Part shown: one piece after another, positions 7,588-16,288 of the stretch
How positions within the stretch are numbered: the first letter of the stretch is position 1
How the letters are laid out: each line of letters opens with the position of its first letter
Assembly: GCA_964650245.1 (NCBI GenBank)
Contig: CAZYQK010000033.1
Span: 1 to 24,635 of the forward strand
From: WS-2 sp964650245
Lineage (GTDB): Bacteria > Eisenbacteria > RBG-16-71-46
Direction of reading: 5' to 3'
DNA: 24,635 bases
The notes under the pieces: generated by a model
Database searches by the model: none
The model's input: the letters and a program-made list of their open reading frames with translations, nothing else
What the model was told of the DNA's origin: nothing
Translations under genes and position numbers: made by a program

Positions 7588-8637
7588 TCAGCGTTTTGTG
7601 GCGATGACCAGAAAGCGATCGGCCAGCGTCAGCGGCAGCACGCCGAGCTGGGCGCTCACCGCATTGATCATCGGGAGCAGCGGGCTCCTGCCGTAGCCGA
7701 AGTGGGCGCGGGCTTTCGCGCGGAATCCCAGGCGCTCGAGCCGTGCCACCAGTTGCCGCGGATCGAGCGGTTCCTCATTTCGCTGGCCGTCCTCGGGCCG
7801 GCGCTGGCTCATGCCCCGGCGGTACACCCAGTCGGGCGGCGCGCCGCCGCCTAAGTGGCTCCGGCAGGCCTCGAGCAACGACTCTCCGCCCAGGCCCGCG
7901 GTGCGCAGGCCGAGCTGGAACACGTCGTCGTCACCGGCCTCCGGGAAATGGCGGCGGATGATCATCCAGCGCCGGAACAGGTAGGGCAGGTTCTTCCCCG
8001 GCGCGAAGCGCCCGGCCGTGAACGGCCCGGTCTCGGACTCCTCCCAGAAATCCAGAATGTGCCGCTTCACCCGCGGGTTGGCGGCGTTGTTGCCGTCCGC
8101 GATCAGCAGCCGGCCTCCTGGCTGCAGCACGCGCGCCGCCTCGGCCAGGAACGCTTCCCAGTCGTGAAAGTGCGAGATGGCCTCGGTGCAGTACACCAGC
8201 GCAACGCTTCCTGCATCGAGCGGCGTGTGCCCGATGTCGGCGTGAGCCGCGCGAATCGGAAGCGACATCTGCTTCGCCAGCTGATCGAGGCAGCGGACGT
8301 TCTCGGGGAAATAGTCGATCGCCTCGACCCGCGAGGCCCCGAGCAGCGCGAACATCACGGAGTAGATCCCGGTGCCGCAGCCGGCGTCGAGCACCGCCTG
8401 GCCGCGCGGATCGAACCGCGCGATCCGAAGCTCGTACTCGAGCAGGCGGGTGCGTCGCGGTCCGAGCGAGGGGTCCGCCAGCGCTTCGTACTTCCTGAGG
8501 AACGACGCGGGGACCCCGGGCAGGACCGACGCGAAATCTTTCAGTCGTTGCAGCTGCGCGTGGTGGGAGGAGAAGAGGTCGGGCACACCGGCGCTCCGCA
8601 GTCTCCAGCTGGATGGAACGGCCTGCTTCTCTGGCAC
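7588..8637 (-). CDS. Class I SAM-dependent methyltransferase
   Basis: This 349-residue protein has motif I VLDAGCGTG at 82-90, an acidic adenosine-binding loop (EAIDYFPENV), a catalytic-strand region LVYCTEAISHFHDWEAF, and LQPGGRLLIADGNN. This fits a Methyltransf_11/25 small-molecule or lipid methyltransferase. A C-terminal section of about 150 residues (FAPGKNLPYLFRRWMIIRR onward) probably shapes the substrate pocket. The substrate cannot be told. The start is GTG without a clear Shine-Dalgarno, 14 bp after the stop of the beta-helix gene. The frame is open further upstream, so the start is uncertain. Confidence 0.85.
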   Translation of the reverse strand: MPEKQAVPSSWRLRSAGVPDLFSSHHAQLQRLKDFASVLPGVPASFLRKYEALADPSLGPRRTRLLEYELRIARFDPRGQAVLDAGCGTGIYSVMFALLGASRVEAIDYFPENVRCLDQLAKQMSLPIRAAHADIGHTPLDAGSVALVYCTEAISHFHDWEAFLAEAARVLQPGGRLLIADGNNAANPRVKRHILDFWEESETGPFTAGRFAPGKNLPYLFRRWMIIRRHFPEAGDDDVFQLGLRTAGLGGESLLEACRSHLGGGAPPDWVYRRGMSQRRPEDGQRNEEPLDPRQLVARLERLGFRAKARAHFGYGRSPLLPMINAVSAQLGVLPLTLADRFLVIATKR

Positions 8638-8651
8638 AGCGTGGATCGCGC

Positions 8652-10574
8652 TCAGGGCGAAGCGGTCAGGTCCTTGACTGACTCGGGCGGCGTGGTGTCG
8701 TTGGCCCGGGTGGTCGCCGTGACGACGTTGGAGAGTCCCGACCAGTTGCCGGCATCGTCCCGGGCGCGCAGCGCGAAAAAATAGGTGGTGCTGGGGGTGA
8801 GCCCGAGCAGCACGTAGCTCTCGCTCCGGCCGGCGCGACCGGACGGAACCGGCTGCGGCGAGACCGGGGCGGCGGAGCCGAAGTTCGAGGCGTCGATCGG
8901 CTGGTTGGACCAGCGCAGGTCGTAGGCCGACGCGGTGCCGCTCATGCCGTCGTCGCCGGGGGCGGTCCAGTTGAGCAGCGCGCTGCGGTCGAGTACCTGG
9001 CTGATCGAGAGCGACGTGACGTCGGCGGGCGGCGTGAGGTCGGGACCCGCCAGCGCGTAGCTCACCGCGCCGATGTCGGAGCCTCCGGTGCCTGCGCCGA
9101 TCGCGGGCGATCCGGTCCGCAGCCGCGGATCGAAGCCGGCGAAGCTCGAGTCCTCGAATTGCGGCGAGGCGTAGATCGAGTTCGCGTCCTCACCCACCGC
9201 GGCGAACCACGAGGAGAGCGGGCCCGGCGCCGAGAATGCGGCGGAGCCGCTGTTCACGCCGTAGCGAATGCTCCGTCCAGCGGGGTAGCCGGGCAGGTAG
9301 AACAGGTTGTGGTCGCTCGTGAGGTCGTTGGTCAGGCTGCTCAGCTGCCAGTTGATGGCGCACTCGCTCCCGGGCGAGCCGGGCCGGAGGCCGTAGATCA
9401 GGTTGTTCGTGAAGCGCAGGCTGCCGCCCGGCGGCCAGGCGTCGCCGAAGGTGCCGGTCCCGCACGGGAAATCGACCACGCCCCACCACGAACGGCCGGC
9501 GAAGGTGCAGTGATCGATCAGCGTGACGCCGTCCTCGATGCTCAGCATCTGGAGCGCCTTTCCCGAGCTGTCCACCACGACGCAGTCGCGCAGCGTGTCG
9601 CGGCGCGAGCCGTTCTGGTAGAACAGCGCCACGTCGGCCCCGATGCAGCGCTTCTCGAGGAACAGGCCCTCGAAGTAGTTCTCGGTCGTGGTGCCCGGCC
9701 AGCTCCCCGCGGACGACGGGGCGAAGCGCACGTTGTAGCCCGAGAGCAGGATGGTGTCGCGGTAGACCCGGTTGAACATGGTCGAGTCCCGCCAGCGGAA
9801 CAGGTGGTTCGCGTCGTGAAGGCTCAGGACGGTCCACCGGTTGTCCCGGAACTGGCACCACTTCATGTAGAACGCGATGAACGGATCGGTCTCGGCCACG
9901 ATGTTGGGCGACATCGTGATGCTGACCTGGTTGCTGTCGATCACGCAGCGCTGGGCGCCCTTGATCATCACGACGTGGTTGCCGGTGGTCTGCGCGCGTC
10001 CCAGGCTCATGGTGCAGCGCCGAATCGTGTCGCGCTCGGGGATGGTGTACGCGGCGACCGGCACCGACGGCACCGCGATGCTCAGGAAACCATTGCCGCC
10101 GGTCACGTCGACGCGATAGGCCATGCAGTCCTTGGCCTGGTTCATGCCGAAGTTGCCGTCGACCCGGCACCACGCGATAGAGTCGAACTGCGCGTACTGG
10201 GTGGACGAGGTGCGATCCATCGCGAAGCTCCCGGCGACGCGCAGGCCCTTCACCGAGACGTACCGGCGGGTCAGCGTGAAGCCGGGCACCACCACGAGAG
10301 CGGGGTTCGCGAGGCTTCCGAGGTACGTGATGCGCGCGACGGCAGCGCCGTCGCGGGCGGGTGCGATCGAGCCTGCGTATGTGCCGGGCGCGAGCCGCAC
10401 CACGTCTCCGGGCTGCACCGCGCTGTTGGCGGTGGAGAGAGCGCACGGGCTGCCCGGCGTGCAGGCGACGCCCGTGCCGGTCGGGCTCACGTCGAGCGTG
10501 GCCGCGGCGGCCAGCCCGGGAGCGGCCGCCAGCCCGAGCGCGAGTGCGACTCCGGCGAGGACTACAGCTTTCAA
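8652..10574 (-). CDS. Secreted right-handed beta-helix protein with fibronectin III domain, probably truncated
   Basis: This 640-residue protein starts at TTG (10574), chosen because AGGGGGG lies 6 nt upstream and the peptide is an ideal signal sequence (KAVVLAGVALALGLAA). Residues ~28-500 look like a parallel beta-helix, beginning with the DUF1565-type LDVSPTGTG...PGDVVRLAPGTYAG and followed by many NxF/SNQV-like turns. Surface carbohydrate binding or lysis is a usual role; none is demonstrable here. A fibronectin III domain covers ~511-623. The protein then enters a second linker, DTTPPESVKDLTASP, the typical opening of another fibronectin domain, and stops. No sorting domain follows, unlike the secreted protein at 5334. 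Loss of the 3' end is likely. Confidence 0.75.
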   Translation of the reverse strand: MKAVVLAGVALALGLAAAPGLAAAATLDVSPTGTGVACTPGSPCALSTANSAVQPGDVVRLAPGTYAGSIAPARDGAAVARITYLGSLANPALVVVPGFTLTRRYVSVKGLRVAGSFAMDRTSSTQYAQFDSIAWCRVDGNFGMNQAKDCMAYRVDVTGGNGFLSIAVPSVPVAAYTIPERDTIRRCTMSLGRAQTTGNHVVMIKGAQRCVIDSNQVSITMSPNIVAETDPFIAFYMKWCQFRDNRWTVLSLHDANHLFRWRDSTMFNRVYRDTILLSGYNVRFAPSSAGSWPGTTTENYFEGLFLEKRCIGADVALFYQNGSRRDTLRDCVVVDSSGKALQMLSIEDGVTLIDHCTFAGRSWWGVVDFPCGTGTFGDAWPPGGSLRFTNNLIYGLRPGSPGSECAINWQLSSLTNDLTSDHNLFYLPGYPAGRSIRYGVNSGSAAFSAPGPLSSWFAAVGEDANSIYASPQFEDSSFAGFDPRLRTGSPAIGAGTGGSDIGAVSYALAGPDLTPPADVTSLSISQVLDRSALLNWTAPGDDGMSGTASAYDLRWSNQPIDASNFGSAAPVSPQPVPSGRAGRSESYVLLGLTPSTTYFFALRARDDAGNWSGLSNVVTATTRANDTTPPESVKDLTASP

Positions 10575-10934
10575 TCGATCCCCCCTGGTAACCAGACGGT
10601 GCAACCCCCGCCCCTGTCGAGCAGGTTCCGTGCCTCGAATCGCCGAGGCCGACCCGTTCCCCGCCAAACGGTTATCGCGCGCGGACCCGGCGCCGAAGCC
10701 CACCTGCCGGATTCGGCAAGCAACGCCGGGCATGTTGCATGAACGCATCGAACCGCGGACCGGCAACCACGCCGCGGCGGATCGAGCGGCCGGGCGCTGC
10801 GGCGACCGCTCGCCGGCGGGGCCGAAGCGGGCATCCTAGCCTGCTTCGGCCGGCGCGTCACGCGTGGCATTGAGCTGTAAACGCGAGCGGGCGCATCGTG
10901 AGGCGCGCCCGCGGCACGGCACCGGCCGCGCGGA
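10575..10934. other. Gene-free stretch upstream of the beta-helix gene
   Basis: This 360-bp interval has no convincing gene. It contains the strong Shine-Dalgarno of the beta-helix gene (10579-10588) and the hairpin at 10887-10912. No clear -35/-10 pair was found. Confidence 0.5.
10887..10912 (-). terminator. GC-rich hairpin, possible terminator of the 10935-12215 gene
   Basis: GCGGGCG (10887-10893) pairs with CGCCCGC (10906-10912) across a 12-nt loop, 23 bp past the stop codon. No T-run follows on the minus strand, so intrinsic termination is uncertain. Confidence 0.3.
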
Positions 10935-12215
10935 TCAGGCCGCGTCGTCGAGGTAAGGCAGCAGCAACGGGACCACGCGACGCGCGAGCGGCGGAAACTC
11001 CATGACGAACTGGATCGCCTCGCGCAGCGAGTCCCACTTGAGATCGCGATGGTCGAGCTGGCGCGCCAGATCGAGCAGCGCGGCGCGAGCGCGGGCACGA
11101 TGTCCGTCGGGCACTCCCATCCTGTCCACCTCGACGGCGAGCGCCGAGATCGCGACCGCCGTGGCCGAGCCGACCGGTGCGCGCGCCGGCGCCGGCTCGG
11201 CCGCCGCGGCGGGCTCGCGCCGCACCGGGCGCGGGCGCGAGGTCAGCACCGGCGAAGTGCGCAGGAACTCGTCGGTCGCGCGCTCCGAGGCCTCGAGCTC
11301 CTCGGAATCGAGCGCAGGGTCCGGCTCGTCGGACCCGGGCCGTGGAGTGTCGTCGGCCTTCGATTTCTTCGGCGGCGGGTTGGAGCGCGGCCCAGCCTGC
11401 TCGTCGCTGCCGGACGGCACCTCACGCTCCGCGGCCCGCCCGGGCGCTTCCGCGAACGGCTCGGGCGGCACCAGGAATTCGGGCAGTGCGATTTCGGCGG
11501 GAGGCAGCGCGTCGCGCTGGCGTGGAGCACGGGGCGCCGGAGCCTCGCGCGGCGCCGGAGCCTCGCGAGGCGGCGCAGCGCCGGCCGGCGGATCCGAGAA
11601 GCCGAGCATGTCCTTGAGCCGTTGCTTGCCGCCGTATTTCTTCGAGGGCTTGCCGGACTTCTGGCTGACCCGCCCGGAGTGGTCGCCCACCGGCTTCGGC
11701 CCAGCGGCAGTGGGCCGCCGGGCGGCGCCCGCGGTGTCGTTCGAAGCTGCCTCGGGAAGCGAGATCCGCTCGGGCTCCGCCACGGCTTGCTCGCTGGCGG
11801 GCTTCTCCGCGCCGGGTGCTACCGGCGGCAGCTCGACGCTCGGGAAATCGTCCCCGGTCACCTCGGGCTCGGGACTCACCGGGCCCGCGGTCTCGCTCGC
11901 GTCCGGCGCCCCCGACTCGGCAAGCTGCTCGAGCAGCGACTTGAGATAGGTCGAGGCCTCGGCGCAGCCGCGCTCGAAATGCTCGCGCAGATCATGTTCG
12001 CTGGGCCTGCCCATCGGAGCTGAGAACGGAATGCGGCGGAAGCGCTCGGACCTCGCGCCGTCGCCCGGCCAGATCCGCTGGATCACGGTGAGCGTGGCCT
12101 GCCGCCACTGCTTGAAGGTGGACGAGCGCGTGCCGGCGTTGTAGAGGCCACCGAGCTCCTCGAGCTGGCGCTCGAGCCATTCGCGCGCGTGCTGGACCAC
12201 CGCCGGATCTCTCAC
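10935..12215 (-). CDS. Unrecognised protein: two conserved-looking helical ends joined by a Pro/Ala/Glu-rich linker
   Basis: This 426-residue protein has a GTG start and no signal peptide or TM segment. Residues ~8-100 form a helical domain (WLERQLEELGGLYNAGTRSS, FKQWRQATLTVIQRIW, RFRRIPFS, later STYLKSLLEQL). It recalls the L..L.....F..W...T...L..I.......F..I helix domain found at the N-terminus of various bacterial nucleotide-binding or defence-associated proteins; this is a pattern impression only. Residues ~100-350 are low-complexity, acidic/Pro/Ala-rich and probably disordered, with an internal repeat APREAPAPREAPAPRA. Residues ~355-426 form a second helical domain ending AIQFVMEFPPLARRVVPLLL. 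A regulatory or scaffold role is possible. Function unknown. Confidence 0.65.
   Translation of the reverse strand: MRDPAVVQHAREWLERQLEELGGLYNAGTRSSTFKQWRQATLTVIQRIWPGDGARSERFRRIPFSAPMGRPSEHDLREHFERGCAEASTYLKSLLEQLAESGAPDASETAGPVSPEPEVTGDDFPSVELPPVAPGAEKPASEQAVAEPERISLPEAASNDTAGAARRPTAAGPKPVGDHSGRVSQKSGKPSKKYGGKQRLKDMLGFSDPPAGAAPPREAPAPREAPAPRAPRQRDALPPAEIALPEFLVPPEPFAEAPGRAAEREVPSGSDEQAGPRSNPPPKKSKADDTPRPGSDEPDPALDSEELEASERATDEFLRTSPVLTSRPRPVRREPAAAAEPAPARAPVGSATAVAISALAVEVDRMGVPDGHRARARAALLDLARQLDHRDLKWDSLREAIQFVMEFPPLARRVVPLLLPYLDDAA
11533..11568. repeat. 18-bp tandem duplication in the linker of the 426-residue protein
   Basis: GGCGCCGGAGCCTCGCGC (11533-11550) is repeated at 11551-11568 with one mismatch at the last base. 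It encodes the Pro/Arg/Glu/Ala repeat of the disordered linker. Confidence 0.7.
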
Positions 12216-12284
12216 GTCCGCCGCCCTGCGCGGCTCGCCGGCGCGAGATCGCGCGGCGGACGGGTGGTCCGTTCCCGGCGAGCG

Positions 12285-12893
12285 CTACCAGTCGGAGAAG
12301 CGTTCCTCTTTCCACGGATCGGCTTCGTTGTGGTAGCCGTTCCGCTCCCAGAAGCCGGGACGATCCTCGGCCAGCAGTTCGATCCCGCGTACCCACTTGG
12401 CGCTCTTCCAGAAATAGCGCCGCGGGACCACGAGCCGAAGCGGCCATCCGTGGTCGGGGGTGAGATCCACCCCGTCGTGCTTGTCGGCCAGCAGAACGTC
12501 ATCGTGCATCAGCTCCGCGAGCGGCAGGTTCGACGTGAACCCCTGCTCGGCGTGGACCACCGCGAAGCGGGCCTCGGGCAGCACTCCCGCGCGCTCCAAC
12601 ACTTCGCGCACGCGCACGCCTTCCCAGAGGTTGTCGAAACGGCTCCAGCGCGTCACGCAGTGGATGTCGCTCCGAGCCCGCAGCCGCGGCAGGTCCCGAA
12701 ACTCATCCCAGGTCCAGCGTGCCGGCATGCCCACCAGCCCGAACACCCTGAAGTCCCAGCGCGCGAGATCGATGCGCGGGACCGACCCGTAGTGGAGAAC
12801 GGGCCACTTGTCGGTCACGATCTGACCCGGGGGGAGCCTCGGCTCCTGCCGCGGACTGTCGTGGATATCGGCCGGATCGGTCCTGGAGTTCAT
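12285..12893 (-). CDS. Sulfite oxidase-fold molybdopterin-binding oxidoreductase
   Basis: This 202-residue protein matches the oxidoreductase molybdopterin-binding domain family (SuoX/MsrP-like). It has WDFRVFGLVGMPARWTWDEF, the Mo-ligand cysteine in SDIHCVTRWSRFDNLWEGV (Cys79), HDGVDLTPDHGWPLRLVVP, and the end WKSAKWVRGIELLAEDRPGFWE. It is the single-domain form. It has no Tat signal, dimerisation domain or heme domain, and no adjacent MsrQ-type membrane partner, so it is probably cytosolic with an unknown substrate. It begins MNSRTDPADI at 12893; the nearest GAGG lies 12 nt upstream, a weak ribosome site. Confidence 0.88.
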   Translation of the reverse strand: MNSRTDPADIHDSPRQEPRLPPGQIVTDKWPVLHYGSVPRIDLARWDFRVFGLVGMPARWTWDEFRDLPRLRARSDIHCVTRWSRFDNLWEGVRVREVLERAGVLPEARFAVVHAEQGFTSNLPLAELMHDDVLLADKHDGVDLTPDHGWPLRLVVPRRYFWKSAKWVRGIELLAEDRPGFWERNGYHNEADPWKEERFSDW

Positions 12894-13032
12894 GGCGGAT
12901 TTGGCCTCGCAAGGGCCGGCCGCGGGGCAGGCCGGTCGTGAGACGCGCGGATCGGGGCCGCCCGGGGGAAGCGGCGGGCTGGGAGATTATCAGATTGCGG
13001 ACCGGCTACGGCCCGGCCCGCGTGACCTGAGA

Positions 13033-13060
13033 GCGCCCCGCCCGGATTGGCGCGGGGCGC
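13033..13060 (-). terminator. Strong GC hairpin downstream of the TonB receptor gene
   Basis: GCGCCCCGC (13033-13041) pairs perfectly with GCGGGGCGC (13052-13060) around a 10-nt loop, 65 bp after the receptor's stop codon and before the next minus-strand gene. There is no U-tract on the minus strand. It may end transcription or protect the mRNA 3' end. Confidence 0.45.
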
Positions 13061-13124
13061 CTTTGACCGCGGCGCGGCAGATGCAGCCCGTGCCGCGGTG
13101 CTGCCCCGGATCCATCCGGGACCC

Positions 13125-15365
13125 TCAGAAGTCGGTGGAGATCGAGCCGACCACCGAGACGCCGGGCTCTTCGAGCGAGCCGAGCGGTTGGCGATAGGGG
13201 GTGTCGGTCAGGTTGCGCACTCCGAGCAGCAGGCGCTGGCCTCCGAGGCGAGCGCCGGCAAACAGGTCCCCGACCAGCCATTCGTTCTTGAACGTGGAGA
13301 GTTGGCCCACCCCCGGGATGGGGGGCGGCAGGCGGTTGGTTCTCCACGACCAGCGCGCCGCGCTCTCGACCCAGAACCGGTCGGCGCGATCGCGCCAGCG
13401 CAGCGCGGCGCTGCCGCGATAGGGCGGCACCAGCTCGAGCGGGACCCGGTCTGCGTCCTGGTTGTAGATCTGCTTGATCGCCGCGCGGCTGGTGATGGCG
13501 CCCACCGTGCCCGACATCGCGCTGCGCGCGCTCCACCGGGGGTGGAACCGCCACTCGCCCTCCAGCTCGCCGCCCCAGGTGGTGGCGGTCGCGATGTTGG
13601 TGTAGCGGTAGGTGCCGGGTGCGACCGGCAGCGCGCTGATCAGGTCGTCGAACGTGGTATAGAACGCGTTGCCCGCGACCGCGAACGCGCCCGGTCCCCA
13701 GCGCAGGCCAAAGTCGTAGGACACGCTCTGCTCGGGCTTCAGGTTCGGATCCCCGAGAACCAGGCCCACCGAACCGGGCCCATTGAAGAACAGATCCTGT
13801 GCGTTGGGCTCTCGATATCCGTTGGCAACGTTGGCCGTCACGTGCAGGTCCGAAACTGGCGTGTAGACCAGTCCCAGCGAGCCGCTGACCGCGTCGTCGT
13901 CCACCGCCCTGGGCTGGAAGTAGACCGCGGGGCTGGGACCGGCAGCCGGAGTGTTGAGGCCGTATTCGGTGCGGTAGCGGTAGCGGGTGTAGCGCCCGCC
14001 GGCGGAGAGCGTCCAGCGTGGGTGCAGGTACCACTCGCTCTGGGTGTAGCCGCCGTAGTTGTCGAAGCGGCCGTCCGGGACCGAGGCCGACAGCCGCAAC
14101 CGGGTCACGCCCGCGGAGTCGGACCCGCCGATCGAGGTGAAGTGGAAGGTGCGGAAGCGGACGTTGTCCCCGTCGGTGCGATCGCGTGCCGCATCCAGCC
14201 CGGCGGTGAAGCGCACGCGCCGGCTCTGGATCGAAGTCAGCTGCAGCTGGCCGCCCCAGGTCCGAAGGTCGAAGTAGCGGTCCTGGCGCTGCTCCAGGCT
14301 CTGCGCCGCGCCGGGCACCGGGTTGAAGACCGGATTGAGATCGGCCAGATATGGATCGGCGTAGATCTGCGAGCGCGCCACCCGGTGTTCGGAGAAGAAG
14401 CTGCGGTGCTCGCGCTGCCAGTAGACTTTCGCGCGCGTGCCCGCCAGCCACGAGCCGCGGTAGCCGTGGTCAAAGGTCAGGTGCGCCAGGTCCCGCTCGT
14501 AGAACGGGAACGAGAAGGCGTCAATCTCGCCCGGCAGGCGCCGGTCCAGCCCCGGGATGCCGATGCCGCGCCCCCGGTAGACCTGATAGCCGCTCTTGAG
14601 AAAAGTCTGCCCGGTCAAGTCGTAGCGCAGGTTGGCGAGCGCGTTGTAGTCGTCGAACTGCGAGTTGGCCACCCGGCCGATGGGTGAGTCGAAGTTCTCG
14701 GCCTTGCGCACCCCGCTCGAGAGGAACCCCGAGAGCCGCCCCAGCCGCGGCACCAGCTCCAGATAGCCGGTGCGCTGCCGGTCCACTGAGCTGCCGCCCG
14801 CCGTGGCCGAGCCGGAGAGGCTCTGGCCGCCCGTCGCGATCGGCGCCTCGCGCGTGATGATGTTGATCACCCCGCCCAGCGCGTCCGACCCGTAGGCCAC
14901 CGACGACGGCCCGCGCACCACCTCGATCCGCTCCACCTGCGCCGGGTCCACCAGCGAGGGATGCGGTCCGTTGCCGCGCGCGCTGTTCATCGGGCTGCCG
15001 TCCATCAGCACCAGCACGCGCTGCCCCGCCATCCCGCGCAGCACCGGGCGCTGCTCCCACGGGCTGTCCTTGCTGTTGTCCACCCCGGGCAGCACCGACA
15101 GAACGTCGCCCAGCGCGGTCGGCGCCGCCTCGCGAAGCTGCAGCCGTGTCACGAACGACAGCGCCTGCGGCGACTCGTAGTAGGCGCGCGGATAGCGCGA
15201 GCCGGTCACCACCAGCTCGCGCAGGAACAGCACCGGCCGCGTGGTGTCGGGCCCCGCCGTCGCGGCCGCGGCACCGGCCGGCATCGGCGCCAGCACCGCG
15301 CACAGCAGCAGCGACGCACCCAGCCCCACGCGACGTGCGCGGAGCGTCGTTGAATCGGATCGCAT
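13125..15365 (-). CDS. TonB-dependent outer-membrane receptor
   Basis: This 746-residue protein starts at 15365 with GGAGGAGA just upstream. It opens with a signal peptide (about 1-35, GASLLLCAVLAPMPAGA). A TonB-box-like region (PVLFLRELVVTGSR, ~44-57) is followed by the plug domain with VLSVLPGVDNSKDSPWEQ, PVLRGMAGQRVLVLMDGSPM, VERIEVVRGPSSVAYGSDAL and GGVINIITR. The beta-barrel follows and contains NGYREPNAQDLFF, LGDPNLKPEQSVSYDFGLRW and VRNLTDTPYRQPLG. It ends in Phe, as outer-membrane barrels do. It resembles CirA/BtuB-class receptors for siderophores, cobalamin or similar; the substrate cannot be read. No partner exbBD or tonB gene lies in the window. Confidence 0.93.
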   Translation of the reverse strand: MRSDSTTLRARRVGLGASLLLCAVLAPMPAGAAAATAGPDTTRPVLFLRELVVTGSRYPRAYYESPQALSFVTRLQLREAAPTALGDVLSVLPGVDNSKDSPWEQRPVLRGMAGQRVLVLMDGSPMNSARGNGPHPSLVDPAQVERIEVVRGPSSVAYGSDALGGVINIITREAPIATGGQSLSGSATAGGSSVDRQRTGYLELVPRLGRLSGFLSSGVRKAENFDSPIGRVANSQFDDYNALANLRYDLTGQTFLKSGYQVYRGRGIGIPGLDRRLPGEIDAFSFPFYERDLAHLTFDHGYRGSWLAGTRAKVYWQREHRSFFSEHRVARSQIYADPYLADLNPVFNPVPGAAQSLEQRQDRYFDLRTWGGQLQLTSIQSRRVRFTAGLDAARDRTDGDNVRFRTFHFTSIGGSDSAGVTRLRLSASVPDGRFDNYGGYTQSEWYLHPRWTLSAGGRYTRYRYRTEYGLNTPAAGPSPAVYFQPRAVDDDAVSGSLGLVYTPVSDLHVTANVANGYREPNAQDLFFNGPGSVGLVLGDPNLKPEQSVSYDFGLRWGPGAFAVAGNAFYTTFDDLISALPVAPGTYRYTNIATATTWGGELEGEWRFHPRWSARSAMSGTVGAITSRAAIKQIYNQDADRVPLELVPPYRGSAALRWRDRADRFWVESAARWSWRTNRLPPPIPGVGQLSTFKNEWLVGDLFAGARLGGQRLLLGVRNLTDTPYRQPLGSLEEPGVSVVGSISTDF

Positions 15366-15631
15366 GACTTTCTCCTCCCCTGCCGGGCTCACCCGCCGGG
15401 CCCTGAGCGGCGGGCGGCGGCGGACGAGCGCGACGTCGATGGTGGCGATGATGTCGGGATGTTCGGAATCGCCCGGATGAGGTACCCGGAAGCGGTCGCA
15501 CGTGATTGCGGCAAGCAACACCCTCCACACCCTCCCCGCGAGTGGACGCGTGCATCCACCCGTCGACTTCAAGATAGGTATGGAGGCGAGCCGCGGGTAT
15601 TGGGAAAAGTTGGGAGGGCGGATACGGAGAA
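15366..15631. other. Leader region of the TonB receptor gene
   Basis: This 266-bp region carries the receptor's Shine-Dalgarno at its left edge. I looked for a cobalamin riboswitch (B12 box) and a Fur-box-like palindrome and saw neither. The response-regulator gene ends at its right border. Confidence 0.5.
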
Positions 15632-16288
15632 CTACGGAGGGCCGACCAGCCCCTCATGGATGGCCAAGCGGATGAGCTGGGCCACGGAGCGCAGCCCGAG
15701 CTTGCGCATGAGGTTCGCGCGGTGGGTCTCGACGGTGCGCGCGCTGATCTCGAGCCGCGCCGCGATCTCCTTGGTCGAGAGCCCCTCGGCGATCCGGCGC
15801 AGCACCTCGCGCTCGCGCTCGGTCAGGCCGGCGAGCGGACTCTCGAGCGAAGGCCTGCCGCGCAGCAGCTCGGTCAGCTCGCGTTGCACCCGGGGGCTGT
15901 AGTAGGCGCGCCCGGCACGCACGGCATCGATGCCCGCCACCAGATCCTGCACCGCGGAGTCCTTGAGCAGGTAGCCGTCGGCCCCCTCGCGCACCGCGCG
16001 CGCCACGTACTCCGTGTCGGCGTGCATGCTGAGCACCAGCACCTTGATCGCAGGCACGATGCCGCGCGCGCGCTTGAGGGTTTCGAAGCCGTCGAGCCCC
16101 GGCATGCTGAGGTCGAGCACCAGCACGTCGGCCGGCGTCCGCGCCAGCGCCTCGAGCGCGGCCGCCCCGTCCGCCACCTCGCCCACCACGGTGATGCCGG
16201 GATGCGCCTCGAGAATGCGGCGCACGCCGGCCCGCACCAGGGTGTGGTCGTCGGCGAGCAGCACCCGGATCGGGGTGGGCCGGCTCAC
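15632..16288 (-). CDS. NarL/FixJ-family response regulator
   Basis: This 218-residue protein has a receiver domain (~6-122) with acidic pair Asp13-Asp14, phospho-acceptor Asp59 (VLVLDLSMPG), the switch Ser/Thr region VLVLSMHAD and Lys in YLLKDSA. A LuxR-type helix-turn-helix (~152-212) follows: LTEREREVLRRIAEGLSTKEIA, then ARTVETHRANLMRKLGLRS. The start is GTG at 16288 and overlaps the kinase stop by 4 bp (GTGA), so kinase and regulator are translationally coupled. It should be phosphorylated by that kinase and act as a DNA-binding activator or repressor. The TonB receptor 270 bp downstream is the nearest possible target, by proximity only. Confidence 0.93.
   Translation of the reverse strand: MSRPTPIRVLLADDHTLVRAGVRRILEAHPGITVVGEVADGAAALEALARTPADVLVLDLSMPGLDGFETLKRARGIVPAIKVLVLSMHADTEYVARAVREGADGYLLKDSAVQDLVAGIDAVRAGRAYYSPRVQRELTELLRGRPSLESPLAGLTEREREVLRRIAEGLSTKEIAARLEISARTVETHRANLMRKLGLRSVAQLIRLAIHEGLVGPP

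Noticed and set aside
8652..8654. TGA ending the beta-helix protein considered as a second selenocysteine codon
   Set aside because: No Cys or redox motif adjoins it, the frame after it does not continue a fibronectin domain, and no suitable hairpin follows.
9159..10742. Long plus-strand open frame opposite the beta-helix gene
   Set aside because: His/Arg/Val-rich shadow without ribosome site or recognisable domain.
13047..14687. Long plus-strand open frame opposite the TonB receptor
   Set aside because: Antisense shadow of a clear receptor gene with plug, barrel and terminal Phe.
15366..15631. Possible cobalamin riboswitch in the TonB receptor leader
   Set aside because: No B12-box-like sequence or matching pairing was found by eye.
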